Assembly: GCA_019022495.1 (NCBI GenBank) | Contig: JAFEKR010000032.1 | Span: 248,001 to 312,000 of the forward strand | Origin: Epichloe hybrida | Taxonomy: Eukaryota > Ascomycota > Sordariomycetes > Hypocreales > Clavicipitaceae | Direction of reading: 5' to 3' | DNA length: 64,000 bases | Shown here: piece after piece, positions 14,079 to 25,869 of the stretch | Layout: every line of letters starts with the position of its first letter | Position numbering within the stretch: position 1 is the stretch's first letter | Notes under the pieces: model-generated | Database searches by the model: none | What the model was told of the DNA's origin: nothing | Seen by the model: only the letters and a program-made list of their open reading frames with translations | Translations under genes and position numbers: made by a program

Positions 14079-15480
14079 TACCGTTAGGGATCAAGGATTA
14101 ACTTCCTTAATCTTCTGACTTTAGCCCTTCTAGGTCAAGATCAACAAATTATTAGTGTTTTAGGTTAAGATACAACTATTAAAGATAAGGGGATTCTTAG
14201 CGGTTAATCGTTGCTTTTCTTTAGCTATGAATTTAGCCTTCTAGAGCTCTTTCTCTTCTTTTCAGAAGAAGTTATTATCACTTAGGCCTAATATATTATT
14301 AGTTTGCATTCTAATAATACTAAAGAGGTTCTTATTATTTAGGGCTGTGATTAATAAGTAGGGATTGTAGGTTAAGGTTATTATATTAAGGTTATCCCTA
14401 TGGTAACGGAAGTACGTTACCTACTAGTAGGTTCTAGCCTCTGCAATCCTATAAAGAGGTCTAATTAATTTAATTACAGTCCCTTCTAGAAAGAGACATA
14501 TAATTTGCTTTAGTAATTTTACAATAATTAGCCTTATTAGCACCATATGCAATTAAGTGTAAGCTTATGTAATATCGCGAATCCAAAGGTAAATGCCTCT
14601 TTTTCTTAATAATAAAGCAATAGCTACGATAAGTTATTAGCTTGCTTGTTAAATCGTTAGCGATTACGTTAGGATAAATTCCTTTCCTTTATTATTATAG
14701 CCTTATACAATAAGGCAGGATTTCTTGTATGGCAAGTCTGTCCCTTTGTCTTTAATCTCTCTAACTATACAAGAATTAAAGATTCTATAACCTCCGTGCT
14801 TTACTAGGTTATACTTAACGAATTTAAATATATTGTGAGCTTATAAAGCGTTAATCTTAGCTTAATTAGATTACTTAAAGGGTTTTCCTAGGGTTATGAT
14901 CTTCCTTTCTTAGCGGAGTTAAAAAGCAAGGTTCTAATTAGCCTCTTCCTTTACTATAAGGAATGCTATATTTAGTATCCCTCTAGCTATAGCTTCTTAA
15001 ATAAAGGCCTCCTCCTAATCTTTATTTATAAGTATATAGAGCTAAATTAGGCTAATATTTTTCTTAGGGCTATAAGGTCTTCTTTTCCTTGCTTTTATTC
15101 CTTTAGGGTAAGGTAGTAAATCTTTAACTTAATAGCTTCCCTTTAGGGCCTTCTAGGCTTTATAAGCCTTCCCTTTAGACTTTTCTATACTTATAAATTA
15201 GACTATAAGAGCCTTTCTTAGTCTCCCTTATCTTCTCTTAGCTAGTGCCTATAGCTCTTTACTTTCTTCTATTAAGGGATCTCTTTTAGTAGTAGTAGTT
15301 AGTTATATAGTTACTTCTTCCTCTATATTATTAGGCTCTATCTCCTATTACTCTAGTCCCTTTATAATATATAGGTCTTTATAGTAGGGCTTTACTACTA
15401 TAGAGCGGAACTTTACTAAGCTATAGGGCATATTAACTATACAGGTCTCTCTATTAGTAGTAAGTAGCTTATTAGGGAAA
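14079..15480 (-). mobile_element. Ty1/copia pol fragment: integrase-RT linker and reverse transcriptase, RIP-degraded
   Basis: The minus strand reads from right to left. First comes a basic linker, then the RT N-terminal blocks (a 'V.G.GT.LPYEKSRLV.QGY'-type block near 14,770-14,690), then the TQSPTIQR-like and DITQAYTQS-like regions (about 14,680-14,560), then the 'GIAEAGTYWW' and 'YDPCLL'-type blocks (about 14,460-14,350), and last the 'MQTDDT' segment (about 14,310). These are hallmarks of fungal copia RT. The fragment stops at 14,078, where the gypsy 'A' LTR starts. Its orientation and content fit the missing downstream part of copia copy 2, whose integrase ends near 25,870 on the same strand. 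Confidence 0.75.
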
Positions 15481-15553
15481 GCGGAGCTTTGCCTGAGATT
15501 TGCGTAATAGCAAGGCGAAGGCAAGAGGGTGGAGCGAAGCTTCCTGCTTTCCC
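15475..15553. repeat. Imperfect hairpin at the left border of the Helitron region
   Basis: The outer arms GGGAAAGCGGAGCTT and AAGCTTCCTGCTTTCCC are inverted with small gaps, and an inner pair TTGCCT/AAGGCAA extends the stem. The segment is GC-richer than its surroundings. It sits exactly where the copia RT sequence gives out, so it may mark one end of the inserted Helitron or a separate small element. Confidence 0.45.
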
Positions 15554-16992
15554 TTTATTAAAATAAGGTTATCCTATGGAGATATCTCTTCTAATTAGTT
15601 AGACGCGAAATACTCTTTAGTAACTAGTTAAGAAATTTTTTTTTACCTCTCCTAACTACCTAATGCTTTTTATAGGAGAGAGGGAGGAGAAGGAGGCTTA
15701 CTATAGGCAATAGCTTACTACAGGCAGCCCCTAGTAGGGCCCCTAGAGGGCCCCTAGAGGGAATATAAAATATTATACCTTTAAAGATAAATAAATTTAA
15801 TAATACAAAGTATTAGCAATTAATTTGCAATTATAAATACGCGGTAGTAGTAGTGGTGTTATAGTTAAATTATAGTTATAAAAGACTTAAACTTATAATA
15901 TTATAATATCTTATAAAGACTCGCGGTATATTACTTACTTTATAATTATAAAAAAAAAAAACACAGATATAATTCAAACACATAACCTTTTAATTCAGTT
16001 ATTTTTTACTATTATAATATTATAAAGTAAAGTGTTACTACATTATATAAATATAATTCATAGCATACCCCTATACTTAATTTTAACACTAAAATTAACA
16101 GTAAAAAAGTATTACCCTTACTAGGTAACTCTATATAGCAGTAGGTTAGGACTAAACACTTCTTAAAAAAAACTACCTTAGGCACCTATCTAATAACCTA
16201 GAGTTAGCGCTTATAGTAAATTATTAGGAGTTAAAGTATTATATTACCCTAGGTCCCTAAGTATCTATAGTTATATATTAGTAAGGTTAGAAGGAGAATA
16301 CTAAGTTACTTATAATTTAGTATAGTATAATTAAGCCACTATTCACTATAGTCTACTACTCTTGCCTTATTTGCTTGCTTTATATTATATTATATTATAT
16401 TAGGTTTAGCGTTAGGTTTAGATATTTGTTACTATATTTTACAGTTATTTATGGTTATTCTATAGCATTTATGGTATCTATGGTATTTAGTTTTATAGTG
16501 GTAAGTATAATACTACAGAGGTAGTTCTTTCTTCTTTTAAATTAGGTAAGGAAGTAGCCTATAATAACTATTAATCTATAAGGGTAGTCTACTATATAGG
16601 GCTAGTCTATGTAGTGTTTAATATAATTAATAGTGCTAGCCTTACTACTAACTACACTAAACGTGATGTTCTAAGTAGATATTAGGTTATAAGTAGTATT
16701 ATAATTATAGACTATATACCTATCTTTAGGTCTATATACTAAGATAGGAGTAAGGTATAAAAATGCCACGCAAATTTACTTACTATTTGATATTATGAAG
16801 TTAATGCAACCACACACGCAGACGCGTAAGCACGTATACATACCACATAATCCTATTGATTTATAAAGCAAGGCAATAAGCGTAGGATTTGCTAATATAA
16901 TGATTTATTTACGCGTTTTTCTAGCAGCTTTATGACGTAATTTATAGCATTATATGTAATAGTCCTACTTTCCCCTATTTAAGCGCTCCTTC
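15554..16992. other. AT-rich stretch without a recognised gene
   Basis: No open frame and no element motif was recognised. The part at 16,760-16,992 is less RIP-like, with intact CpGs. It ends in a pyrimidine-rich stretch that, once the hAT-like insertion at 17,001 is removed, runs straight into 19,231 onwards. It could be the leader or promoter of the Helitron gene; this is inference. Confidence 0.4.
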
Positions 16993-17010
16993 CTTACTAT
17001 CAGAGCATCA

Positions 17011-17175
17011 CATTACATTACATTACATTGTGTAATGTTTGTAATGTAATGTAATTATTACACATTACATTACATTACACATTACATTACATTACATTAC
17101 ACCCCCCTTTCACACATTACATGTAATTACATGTAATTATTTGTAATTAAATGTAATTATTTGTAATTAAATGTA
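17011..17175. repeat. ATTAC/GTAAT subterminal array, left end of hAT-like copy 1
   Basis: This is a run of ATTAC units in both orientations, including a back-to-back palindromic turn (ATTACATTGTGTAATG), passing into a TGTAATTA-type array. hAT transposases bind repeated subterminal motifs, so the array may be a binding platform; that role is inferred. Confidence 0.85.
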
Positions 17176-17379
17176 ATTATTTTTTATTTTTTAATATTTA
17201 GGTAAAGTAATTAGAAATTAATAGTAAGAAATAACTTAAATAATTAGAAAAGTATATATTAGGTTTCTTAAAATATAGATTAAGGTTAAATTACTATACT
17301 AATCTTAATTATAACTTATAAAACTAATAAAACTTACTTTTTAAGCTTATTTCTTAGAAAAATATTAAAAACTTACTTT

Positions 17380-18450
17380 TAAGTATACTTATTTTAATAG
17401 AAAATCATATATATTTAAGTAAATAAGCTATAAAGAAGTAAGTACTATAATTCATAAGGCTTACTTTAAACCTACTTTTAAGTATACTTTCTTTTTAATA
17501 AAAAATCATATATATCTAAGTAAATAAGCTATAAAGAAGTTAATATTATTATTAGTAAGACCCACTTTAGACCCACTTTTATAAACACCTTCTTTTTAAG
17601 AGAAAATCATAAATCTCGTAGTAAATAAGCTATTAAGAAGTTTATACTATAATTAGTAAGACCCACTTTAAATCCACTTTTAAGTATACTATCTTTTTAA
17701 TAGAAAATGATATATATCTAGGTAAATAGGCTATAAAGAAGTTAATACTATTATTAGTAAGACCCACTTTAGACCCACTTTTATATATACTTTCTTTTTA
17801 ATAAAAAATCATATATATCTAAGTAAATAAGCTATAAAGAAGTTAATACTATTATTAGTAAGGCCCACTTTAGATCCACTTTTATATATACTTTCTTTTT
17901 AATAGAAAAATTATATATATCTAAGTAAATAAGCTATTAAGAAGTTAGTACTATAATTAGTAAGACCCACTTTAGACCCACTTTTAAGTATACCTTCTTT
18001 TTAAGAGAAAATTATAAATATATAAGTAAATAAGCTATTAAGAAGTTAATACTATAATTAGTAAGACCCATTTCAGACCCACTTTTATATATACTTTCTT
18101 TTTAATAAAAAAATTATATATATCTAAGTAAATAAGCTATTAAGAAGTTAGTACTATAATTAGTAAGACTTACTTTAGACCCACTTTTAAGTATACCTTC
18201 TTTTTAAGAGAAAATTATAAATATCTAAGTAAATAAGCTATTAAGAAGTTAATACTATAATTAGTAAGACTTACTTTTATATATACCTCCTTTTTAAGAG
18301 AAAATCATAAATATCTAAGCAAATAAGCTATAAATAAGCTATAAATAAGTTATACTATTTAGTAATACTTACTTTTAAACTTACTTTAGAAAATACCTCT
18401 CTTTTAAAAGAAAATTATATATAACTAAGTAAATAAGCTATAAATAAGCT
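17380..18450. repeat. Tandem array of a ~101-bp unit inside hAT-like copy 1
   Basis: The motif GACCCACTTT and its variants recur at 17,559, 17,660, 17,761, 17,862, 17,964, 18,065, 18,167 and 18,268, a spacing of 101-102 bp. Degenerate units lie on both sides, giving about ten. Each unit also carries AAATAAGCTAT and a TTCTTTTTAA block. The same array is inverted at about 45,600-46,650. Confidence 0.9.
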
Positions 18451-19079
18451 AATTATATTATAAATAAACCTTATTTTTATACTTAATTTTAATTTATACC
18501 TTAAATATACTATATTATTATTTTATAGATTTAAATTCTTATAAACCTAGATAACTTATAAGCTTTTTAATTACCTTTACTAAAAAGAAATAAACTTTTA
18601 TTTTTTATAAGTATAATATTTATTTATTAATTCTAAAAAATTAGATTTTATATCCTATCTTAAATTAATTAACTTTAAATAATATAGGCTTCTTAAAGAT
18701 TTCTTTATTAGTCCTTAATATAATTATTTAGACTTATAATATATTATTTTATATTAAATTTAAAAGTATATATAGGGTATTATTTAGTAAAATAAACACT
18801 TAGGTTAAATAATACAATATTAAATCTTAGAAATTAGATTTATTAGTATTTCAAGATCTTATAATATAGAAAAAAACTTCAAGGATTTCTATTTTTCTCT
18901 TAAACCTATATAATATACCCTATACCCTAATATATAACTAATAATCTAAAACTAAGGAAACTTAAATAATTTATAGTAAATAAACTAAAATAGTAATTAA
19001 ATTAACGCTAATATTAACTTAATAAAGAAAAATCTATATAATATTATAAGATCTTAATATACCCCACTTTTATTTTCCC

Positions 19080-19214
19080 CTAACATTACATTTGTAATGT
19101 TTGTAATGTAATGTAATGTAATATGTAATAATTACACATTACATTACATTACATTACATTACATTACACATTACATCCAAACCCCAAATATTACATTACA
19201 TTACATTACATTAC
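19080..19214. repeat. ATTAC/GTAAT subterminal array, right end of hAT-like copy 1
   Basis: ATTAC units run in both orientations, again with a palindromic turn, interrupted by a short unique spacer containing CCAAACCCCAAA. It mirrors the left end. Confidence 0.85.
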
Positions 19215-19230
19215 ATGCTCTGCTTACTAT

Positions 19231-20976
19231 ATATTACCTCTTACCTCTTACTTTTTTCTCTTATACTAACCTAAATTTCCTTCTTAACTCTTCTTTACTT
19301 TTCTTTACTTTTCTTTTTTACATCCCTATCTATAATAACAAAGCTATACTTATTATTATTTAATTATTATCTTGCTTTCTCTAAGCTATATATAATATAG
19401 TAAATTATTCTAATAAGATAGCTTCTCTTGCTTCTCCTATACTACTACCTAATTCTCCTTATAATCTAGGCTACGAGAACCTAGCTAATATTATAGATAT
19501 CCCTAATAACACCTCTGAAACGTATATATATTAGCGTTATAAATAGGATAAACTTATTAATAAATTTATTAGCTTAAAGAATAAGGATAAGTTAATATAA
19601 AAATACCTAGCGTGCTATAATTAATAAAACACGCTAGTATATGCTACTACTACTACTTAGTACCCTAATATTACCTTAATGCTAATATAACTATAGTCTT
19701 AAGCTCTTATATAATTCTTGCATTCTATAATAGCGATAGTATATAGTAGTAGTAAGTGCCTAATTACTAGAGTGTAATCCCCTAAGTAGTAATAAACTTA
19801 GCAACTTCCTACACTATTACCTTAATAGTAATAAGCTATAGGCTTATAAGAGATTATAGCTAATTTCTTATAATAAATAATATATAGATTAATAAGGTTT
19901 CTTCACTATAGATAGGCTTCTTAAAATACACTAAATAAAGCTAAGGTATGTTTTTTATAGGTATATTAACCTACTCTTAACACTATATATTTATACTAAA
20001 CTAAAGTAAGCTATAATCTCATAAGAGTATTAAGTTATATAATAAGCTAGGGAAGAACCTAACCCTACCCCTTTATTAGTTACTATTTTACACTAGGTAG
20101 CCTCTCCGCGTTAGCTAGGAGTTTAGGAACTCTTTGGTAGCTAAATTAATATAGTAGGTAACCTAGATAATAATAATAATCCTATCCTAGGCATGGAATA
20201 GAAATAATGCCTGTTATATTATTACGTATTTGCCTGCCAGAGCTTTATTACTCCTAATAGAGTGGAACATAGATATTATAAATAGTGTAATTATAATATA
20301 ATAGATAATTTCACACCTTCTTAGTCCTTAGCAAGGGATTCTAATCTAAATATATTACTTTCTTAGCGTTTATTAGTGCAACTATATTTACCTTTAAACC
20401 TTAGCAGGTCTGCTTCTTAGGATCTGCCTATCTTACCTAATTTAGTCTTTTAGGGAGATCTAGACTAGTTATGCCTAACTAAGCGCAACCGTGGCTTAAT
20501 TAGCTACTAGGTAGTAAGCCTAGCGTTAAATACTATAGAGTATTATACTTATTATAAGATAAAATAGTTTAGTCTTAAGGTTAGGAATAAAATCTGCTGC
20601 TCTTGTAACTATTGCAACGCAGTCCCCTAGGGCCGCGTATCTTGTAATTAACGCCGCGCTAGTTAGCCCTTTTTTTAGTCTAAAGAAAACAAGCTTAATC
20701 CTAGGTTAGTTCTAGGCTATTTACCTAAGCTTACATAGACTAAAGAGATGCTTATTGCTAAGGTTCACGTTTATGTTATAGTTATAACCTATTGTGATTA
20801 GTAGTATAAATACAAGGGCTATGTAGTTAACTTTATAAAGAATATTAGTTAAGTCTATAACTAGCTACTACTTTTACCTAGGGATCTTAATATTATTATC
20901 CTTTAACTTGCAAATTAGATAAATTAGCTATATATAATATATTAGTTCTATAACTAATTCAGAGTGTGGTAGCCTG
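19231..20976 (+). pseudogene. Helitron protein, N-terminal part (DUF6570-like region), RIP-degraded
   Basis: Read through stops, the plus strand gives a long protein-like region. It ends with a Cys-rich cluster (about 20,590-20,630) and the recognisable block 'MLIARVHVYV...QYKYKGYVVNF' (about 20,745-20,830) followed by 'LLLPRDL' (about 20,865). This block is the DUF6570-like domain found ahead of the Helitron N-terminal domain in fungal Helitrons. The domain breaks at 20,976 and resumes at about 21,535 with 'NHPRY', because a solo LTR is inserted between. The part before 20,400 is assigned only by continuity. Confidence 0.6.
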
Positions 20977-20981
20977 TTATT

Positions 20982-21529
20982 TTGTCGGGGCAAAACAACC
21001 ACCCCAAAACAACGGAAAAGAGGGATCTGACGATAATGATGATGCCGATGAAGATGACGAAATTGACGAAATTGACGGTATTGACGAATTCAACGATATC
21101 AGAAATTGAACCTAGATATCGGGATCTAGGTTTGCGATATTTGCGATCCATCGCGAGGATCTAAGCTGCGAAGTCTCTTGCCAATATCAGGTCATCTTAT
21201 CAATCCAATATCAGCCGAAGCAATCCAATATCAGCCGAAGCTATCAAATATCAGCCGAAGCAAAAAGGGTATAATCTCAAATGAACAATCCAAGCCAAAA
21301 GGCTACGAAGGGAGAGTTGATTTTCTATCAAAAGGGAGGGAATCTAGGGTTTTTATCTAGCTAGGGGGTCAGGGGCTAGGCCGGATCCAATGTGGTTGAA
21401 TTGATCCGACAATCCGATAGATCCGAGGTCAAAGGGGCTAGAGGTCTCGAGGGATCCGATAGATCCGAGGTCCAAGGGGCTAGAGGTCTTGTGAGAGAGG
21501 TCTCTAGGGGTCATATTCCTAGCCACATA
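20982..21529 (-). mobile_element. Solo LTR of the non-autonomous LTR element, inserted in the Helitron
   Basis: This 548-bp copy (minus) of the LTR at 49,395-49,930 runs from TTGTCGGGG on the left to CCACATA on the right. The flanks are TTATT (20,977-20,981) and TTATC (21,530-21,534), a 5-bp target duplication with one transition. The LTR holds three copies of a roughly 21-bp unit with the core AATATCAGCCGAAG (21,205-21,265) and a GACGAAATT microsatellite (about 21,055-21,085). Its base composition is much less RIP-shifted than the Helitron around it, so it arrived later or was less exposed. Confidence 0.85.
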
Positions 21530-21534
21530 TTATC

Positions 21535-24500
21535 TAGGCCTAGCTTATGTATCTCCGTTTAAATCATCCTAGGTATTGCTATATTAACATAAATAAGAAT
21601 AATTTACTCTAGTTACCTAGTAATAGAGATATTATAGACTAGCTTATAGTAGAGGTAACTAACGCTATTGATATTAAAGAGACCTACCTTGATGAAGATA
21701 ATAACCAGATTAATGCACACTTTAACGGAGCTATGGTTCCTAATTTCATTGCTTAGCAATAGGAGCTTACATGACTCTATTATTAGCTTTAAGGTTCTAA
21801 TAGGCCTTAGGTGCTACTAGAGCAAATTCCCCTCTAGCAAGTTAAACCTTAGATATACCTTAATATGCCTAATATTTATAGCATACCTTTAAATAAGTTT
21901 AATTAGTCTTAGCTATTACTCTTAGAAGTATTTCTAGGTCTCTTTCTAAACAGAGAAGCTAAGTTTATTAAGCCTTGCGAACATACTATAAGCTACTTTA
22001 ACTATATTAATTACCTAATAAAGTATAATAATAGCTACTTTGCTTAGTATTCTTAATTTCACTATATTATATTTAATATACTTATATGTTAGTAAGTAAA
22101 TAAGCAAAGCGCTTACTTTGTTAAGAGAGGATGTTACTATTAGGCTATTAATATTAACTAGCTTTAACTAGCTTTTAACTTAGATACTACTAAAGCTAAG
22201 GCACTGCTTAACTTTATAGTAAGATTCTTAGGGAGCCTATGAGGCATATAAGCATACTAGGGAGGCCGCAAGAACTAGCTTAAGGCGTATGTTCATGCTC
22301 TTAGCTACCTAGGTATGTTTATTACCCTTTTAGCTACTAATTTACACTAGTAAGACCTTTAGAGGTTTATGCTAAATTATAATAAATAGCAGTTAGGGAA
22401 TAACTAAGTTAAGGCTAGGATTGTAAGTAGGAACCTTTACAAGAACCTATATATCTTAGTATAGTACTTTAAGATATGCTTCTAGTTATTCTTTAAGTAA
22501 GTTCTTTAGCCTAAATTTAGTATTAAGGAATATTAGTACTAATATAAGTAGTAGTCCTAAGGTAGCCCTTATGCTTATTACCTCTTTTAAATTAAAGATA
22601 CCCTAGACACTAGCCTTACGACTACGGAACTATAGAAGGTCTTTGCTAAGTACTAGGGGTAGTATATTACTACCTATAATACCTACCCTAACTTAGTAAA
22701 TTAGTAGCGTTAGGGCGATAACCCTTTGATCTTACCTATTACAAATCCTAAGTTTAGTAATTTAGTTAATATAATTAATTATGTTTAATGCTATAAGTAC
22801 ACAGAAGTATACTATTAGTATTATAAGCAACTACCTAATAGGAGATTAACAGAGGAGACGCACTACTAATTTCACTTTCTATAAGCATATTATAGAGAGC
22901 TAATTATTATAAGGAACTTTAACTTATAGTATCTTATATTTAATAGGGCTTAGAATAATACCTTTTTAAATAACTTTAGCCCTATAGTTATAGCCTTATA
23001 GCTTGCTAATATTAACTTTATGCCCTATATAGGCATATATGCTATTATCTCTTATATATTAAAGTATTATAGTAAGGCTAAATAGTAGTTAAAGACCTTT
23101 TAGAATATAGCTAAGGAGATTCTGCCTAGGGTAAACATAAGTTATAGGCTTATTAGATTTATTGCTAAGTTTATAAATAAACTTATTACTAAAAGAGACT
23201 AGTCTGCGTAAGAGGTCCTCTACCTATTACTTAACCTTAACCTTTAAAAAGGATTACGTATTATTTATAGTATTAATTACTACCTACCTAATAAGTATTA
23301 GTAAGCAGATTATTTACCTGCTAAGGGTGAAGATTAGGTCTAATAGTCTTTGAATTCTTACTAGAAGTACCTAAATTACCCTATAAGCCTATAGGATCTT
23401 TATTATTTTTAGTTCCTAACCTAGATTAACTTCTCTAAGAAGCCTAAGCATTAGTAAGAGTTCCCTAACGCGCCTAACTAGGTCCTGAATTACTTCCTGT
23501 AATATAAGACTAATCCTAATAATAAAAGCTTTAAGGACTTTTATAAAGTAAAGCTTATACTAAGCTATCCCTATACTAACTATAACTAGCTAAAGATAGT
23601 AAAAAAGGAGAGTTTTACCATATTTTATAAGGCATTTATATATTATTAAAGAGTTTACGCTAGCGCTTACTATTATAATTACTATAGTAAGCTACCTCCT
23701 ATAATAGAAGATAAGTTTAAGGAAGACCCTTAGTAGGAGAATAAGGTCTAGCTAGAGGCTTAGTAGGAAATAGCTTACTAGATTCTATATATTAAGCTTA
23801 ACACTAATAAGGTTAAATTACTTAGGAACCATGATTATGATTTAGCCTATAATTAGCGAAATCATATTAGAACCTATCCTAATCTTCTTACATAGAAAAG
23901 AGAGTATTAGAATAGCCTTAAGGAGTCTTTTACTACTACTATTACTTCTTAGGATCTTATAAGTAACTAGAATATTACTAGTCTTAATCTAGAGTAGCGC
24001 CTTATCTTTAATATATATATTTACTACCTTAAGAATACTCTTAATCTAAATAAGCAAACACCTAAATTACTTCTTCTCTAGGTTAATAGCTAGGGAGGCA
24101 TAGGGAAATCATTTATTATTTATGCTATTTCTATAGCACTAGAACACTGCGCCCTAGGATGTATTATGTAAGCTACCCCTACTAGAATTACTGCTAATAG
24201 TATTAATAGAATGATATTATATTTGCTGCTATATCTTCTAGTCTTAAGGTAAATTATAACCCTACCTAAGCTTTTAACTAATAAGCTTTCTGATTTATAA
24301 GGCACCCTACGAAGGGTTAAATATATTATTATTAATAAGAAGTCTATAATTAGGCTAAAGATACTTTACTTTATTAACTAATAACTTTATTAGATCTTTT
24401 CTAATTTAGAGGATTACTTTAGTAGCTATAGTGTAATTCTCTTTAGTAACTTCTACTAGCTTTCACTAGTCTTTAAGAAGCCTCTTTATAGTAATAACAG

Positions 24501-25470
24501 ACTTGTGAATAATATAGATTTAGCTAGGCATAATACCTATTAGGCCTTTAATAAGACTGTTATACTTTAGCAAGTTATCTGCTAATAAGGTAATGTATAG
24601 GCACCGTTCTGTAAAGCTCTCTAGGGCCTTTGTTTAGCTTAGCTATTTATTAACTATTAGAAGCTTCTTTATTCCTAAATTTAATTATAGCTCTTACCTC
24701 TAGAGGTTAATTCCTTTGTAAATACAGTCTGTATTTACTATATAAGACAGTAGGTCTAAGAATATAACTATAACTACATAGAAAGGCTTACATTACTAAT
24801 TATTCAGGTCTACGTAACATATATTAGCGAATTTAGGTATAATGCTAATTCTTAAATAGTAGGAAACCTTTACTATACTTTACTAGTTTATATTAGAGTA
24901 AGGGTTATGCTAACGGAGAATATCTAGATGCCTATAGGCCTTATTAATAACGCTATAGAGATTATAGAAGATATTTGCTAGGATCAAGATGTTACTAATC
25001 CTTGCTAACAGGCTCCTAATATTATGTTCATGTGAATAGATAAGTACGTGGGACTACCTTACTTTATAAAGCCTAATAAGGCTACTATTATTCCTATTTT
25101 CTAAGTATACCACGAGTTTATTAAGGGTAGTAACCTATGTGGCTAGCGTTAATTCCTATTTATGATTATATATAGTATTACTATGTATAAGTTATAGGGC
25201 ATTACTCTTAATAAGGTAGTGGCTAATATCTCTATAAAGGAGTTTATAATAAGCCTTATATACATTACTATCTTAAGAGTAAAGACGCTTAAGGGTATTA
25301 TATTTAATACTCCCTTTAATCTTAGCACTCTTACTTCCTAGACTAACCTAGATACTAGCCTAAGGGCTCTTAATACGTAGTAATAAGAGGTGGAAATAAT
25401 TTACGCTATGTAATAGCTAGATAAAGCTAATATATCTTATTAGATATGGAAATTTTGATAAGTTTAGATA
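21535..25470 (+). pseudogene. Helitron Rep/helicase (RepHel) gene relic, RIP-degraded
   Basis: The plus strand carries the Helitron-type N-terminal domain at about 22,130-22,400 ('GSL.G..AYWGGRKN', then 'LS.TDLHW'-like). The rolling-circle Rep HUH site survives as 'GSPYAYYLF' at 22,561-22,590 (from H.H). Much further on is a PIF1-family helicase: Walker A (GGIGKS) at 24,091-24,111, the DEKSM-type Walker B near 24,330-24,354, a 'VILFSNFY..SLVF' block (from GDF.QLPPV) at 24,433-24,475, and C-terminal helicase blocks to about 25,350. Rep plus PIF1 in one chain defines an autonomous Helitron. Stops throughout show it is dead. Confidence 0.85.
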
Positions 25471-25663
25471 ATAAGAGCTTTATTAGCTTTATTATTAATA
25501 ATAATAAGGTAGTTCAGCTACCTTTATATATTAACCTAGCTTAGACCCCTCCTACTTCTTAAATAAAAGAATCTTATAGCCTAGTCCTAGTTGTTAAATC
25601 TCCTATTTATATTAATTTAACATAAATTGATTCAAGATTATAAGAGGGGGAAAGGTATTATTA

Positions 25664-25716
25664 TCTGCCAAGACGTCACTTCTCCTTAGATATTTGCTAA
25701 GTGACGTCTTGGTAGA
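25664..25716. repeat. Hairpin 1 near the Helitron 3' end
   Basis: The left arm TCTGCCAAGACGTCACTT (25,664-25,681) and right arm AAGTGACGTCTTGGTAGA (25,699-25,716) pair at 17 of 18 positions around a 17-base loop. A hairpin close to the 3' terminus is a known Helitron feature. Confidence 0.8.
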
Positions 25717-25754
25717 GCTATTATTTTAGAAGGAGAAGAGAAAAGGTGTTATTA

Positions 25755-25807
25755 TCTGCCAAGATATCACTTCTCCTTAGATATCTGCTAAGTAACGTCT
25801 TAGCAGA
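25755..25807. repeat. Hairpin 2 near the Helitron 3' end (RIP-altered duplicate of hairpin 1)
   Basis: This has the same arms and nearly the same loop as hairpin 1, 91 bp downstream. Transitions in both arms lower the pairing. The two hairpins are separated by a purine-rich segment. Confidence 0.75.
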
Positions 25808-25869
25808 GGGAAAAGCACACGCCCCTAGAGGGATAGTTATATATAAATTTGTAAAATTTGTATTATAGT

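Larger units (their letters stand above)
17001..19222 (+). mobile_element. Non-autonomous hAT-like DNA transposon, copy 1 (2,222 bp)
   Basis: The element begins CAGAGCAT and ends ATGCTCTG, a perfect 8-bp terminal inverted repeat. It is flanked by a perfect 8-bp direct repeat, CTTACTAT (16,993-17,000 and 19,223-19,230). An 8-bp target duplication with CAGAG-type termini is the established signature of the hAT superfamily. There is no coding sequence in any frame. Both ends carry arrays of ATTAC units, and the middle is a tandem array of a roughly 101-bp unit. A near-identical second copy lies inverted at 44,812-47,005. It must be moved in trans by a transposase not present in this window. Confidence 0.9.

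Noticed and set aside
17001..19222. A CRISPR-like array from the 101-bp periodic repeat
   Set aside because: The units are contiguous without unique spacers, and the genome is eukaryotic.
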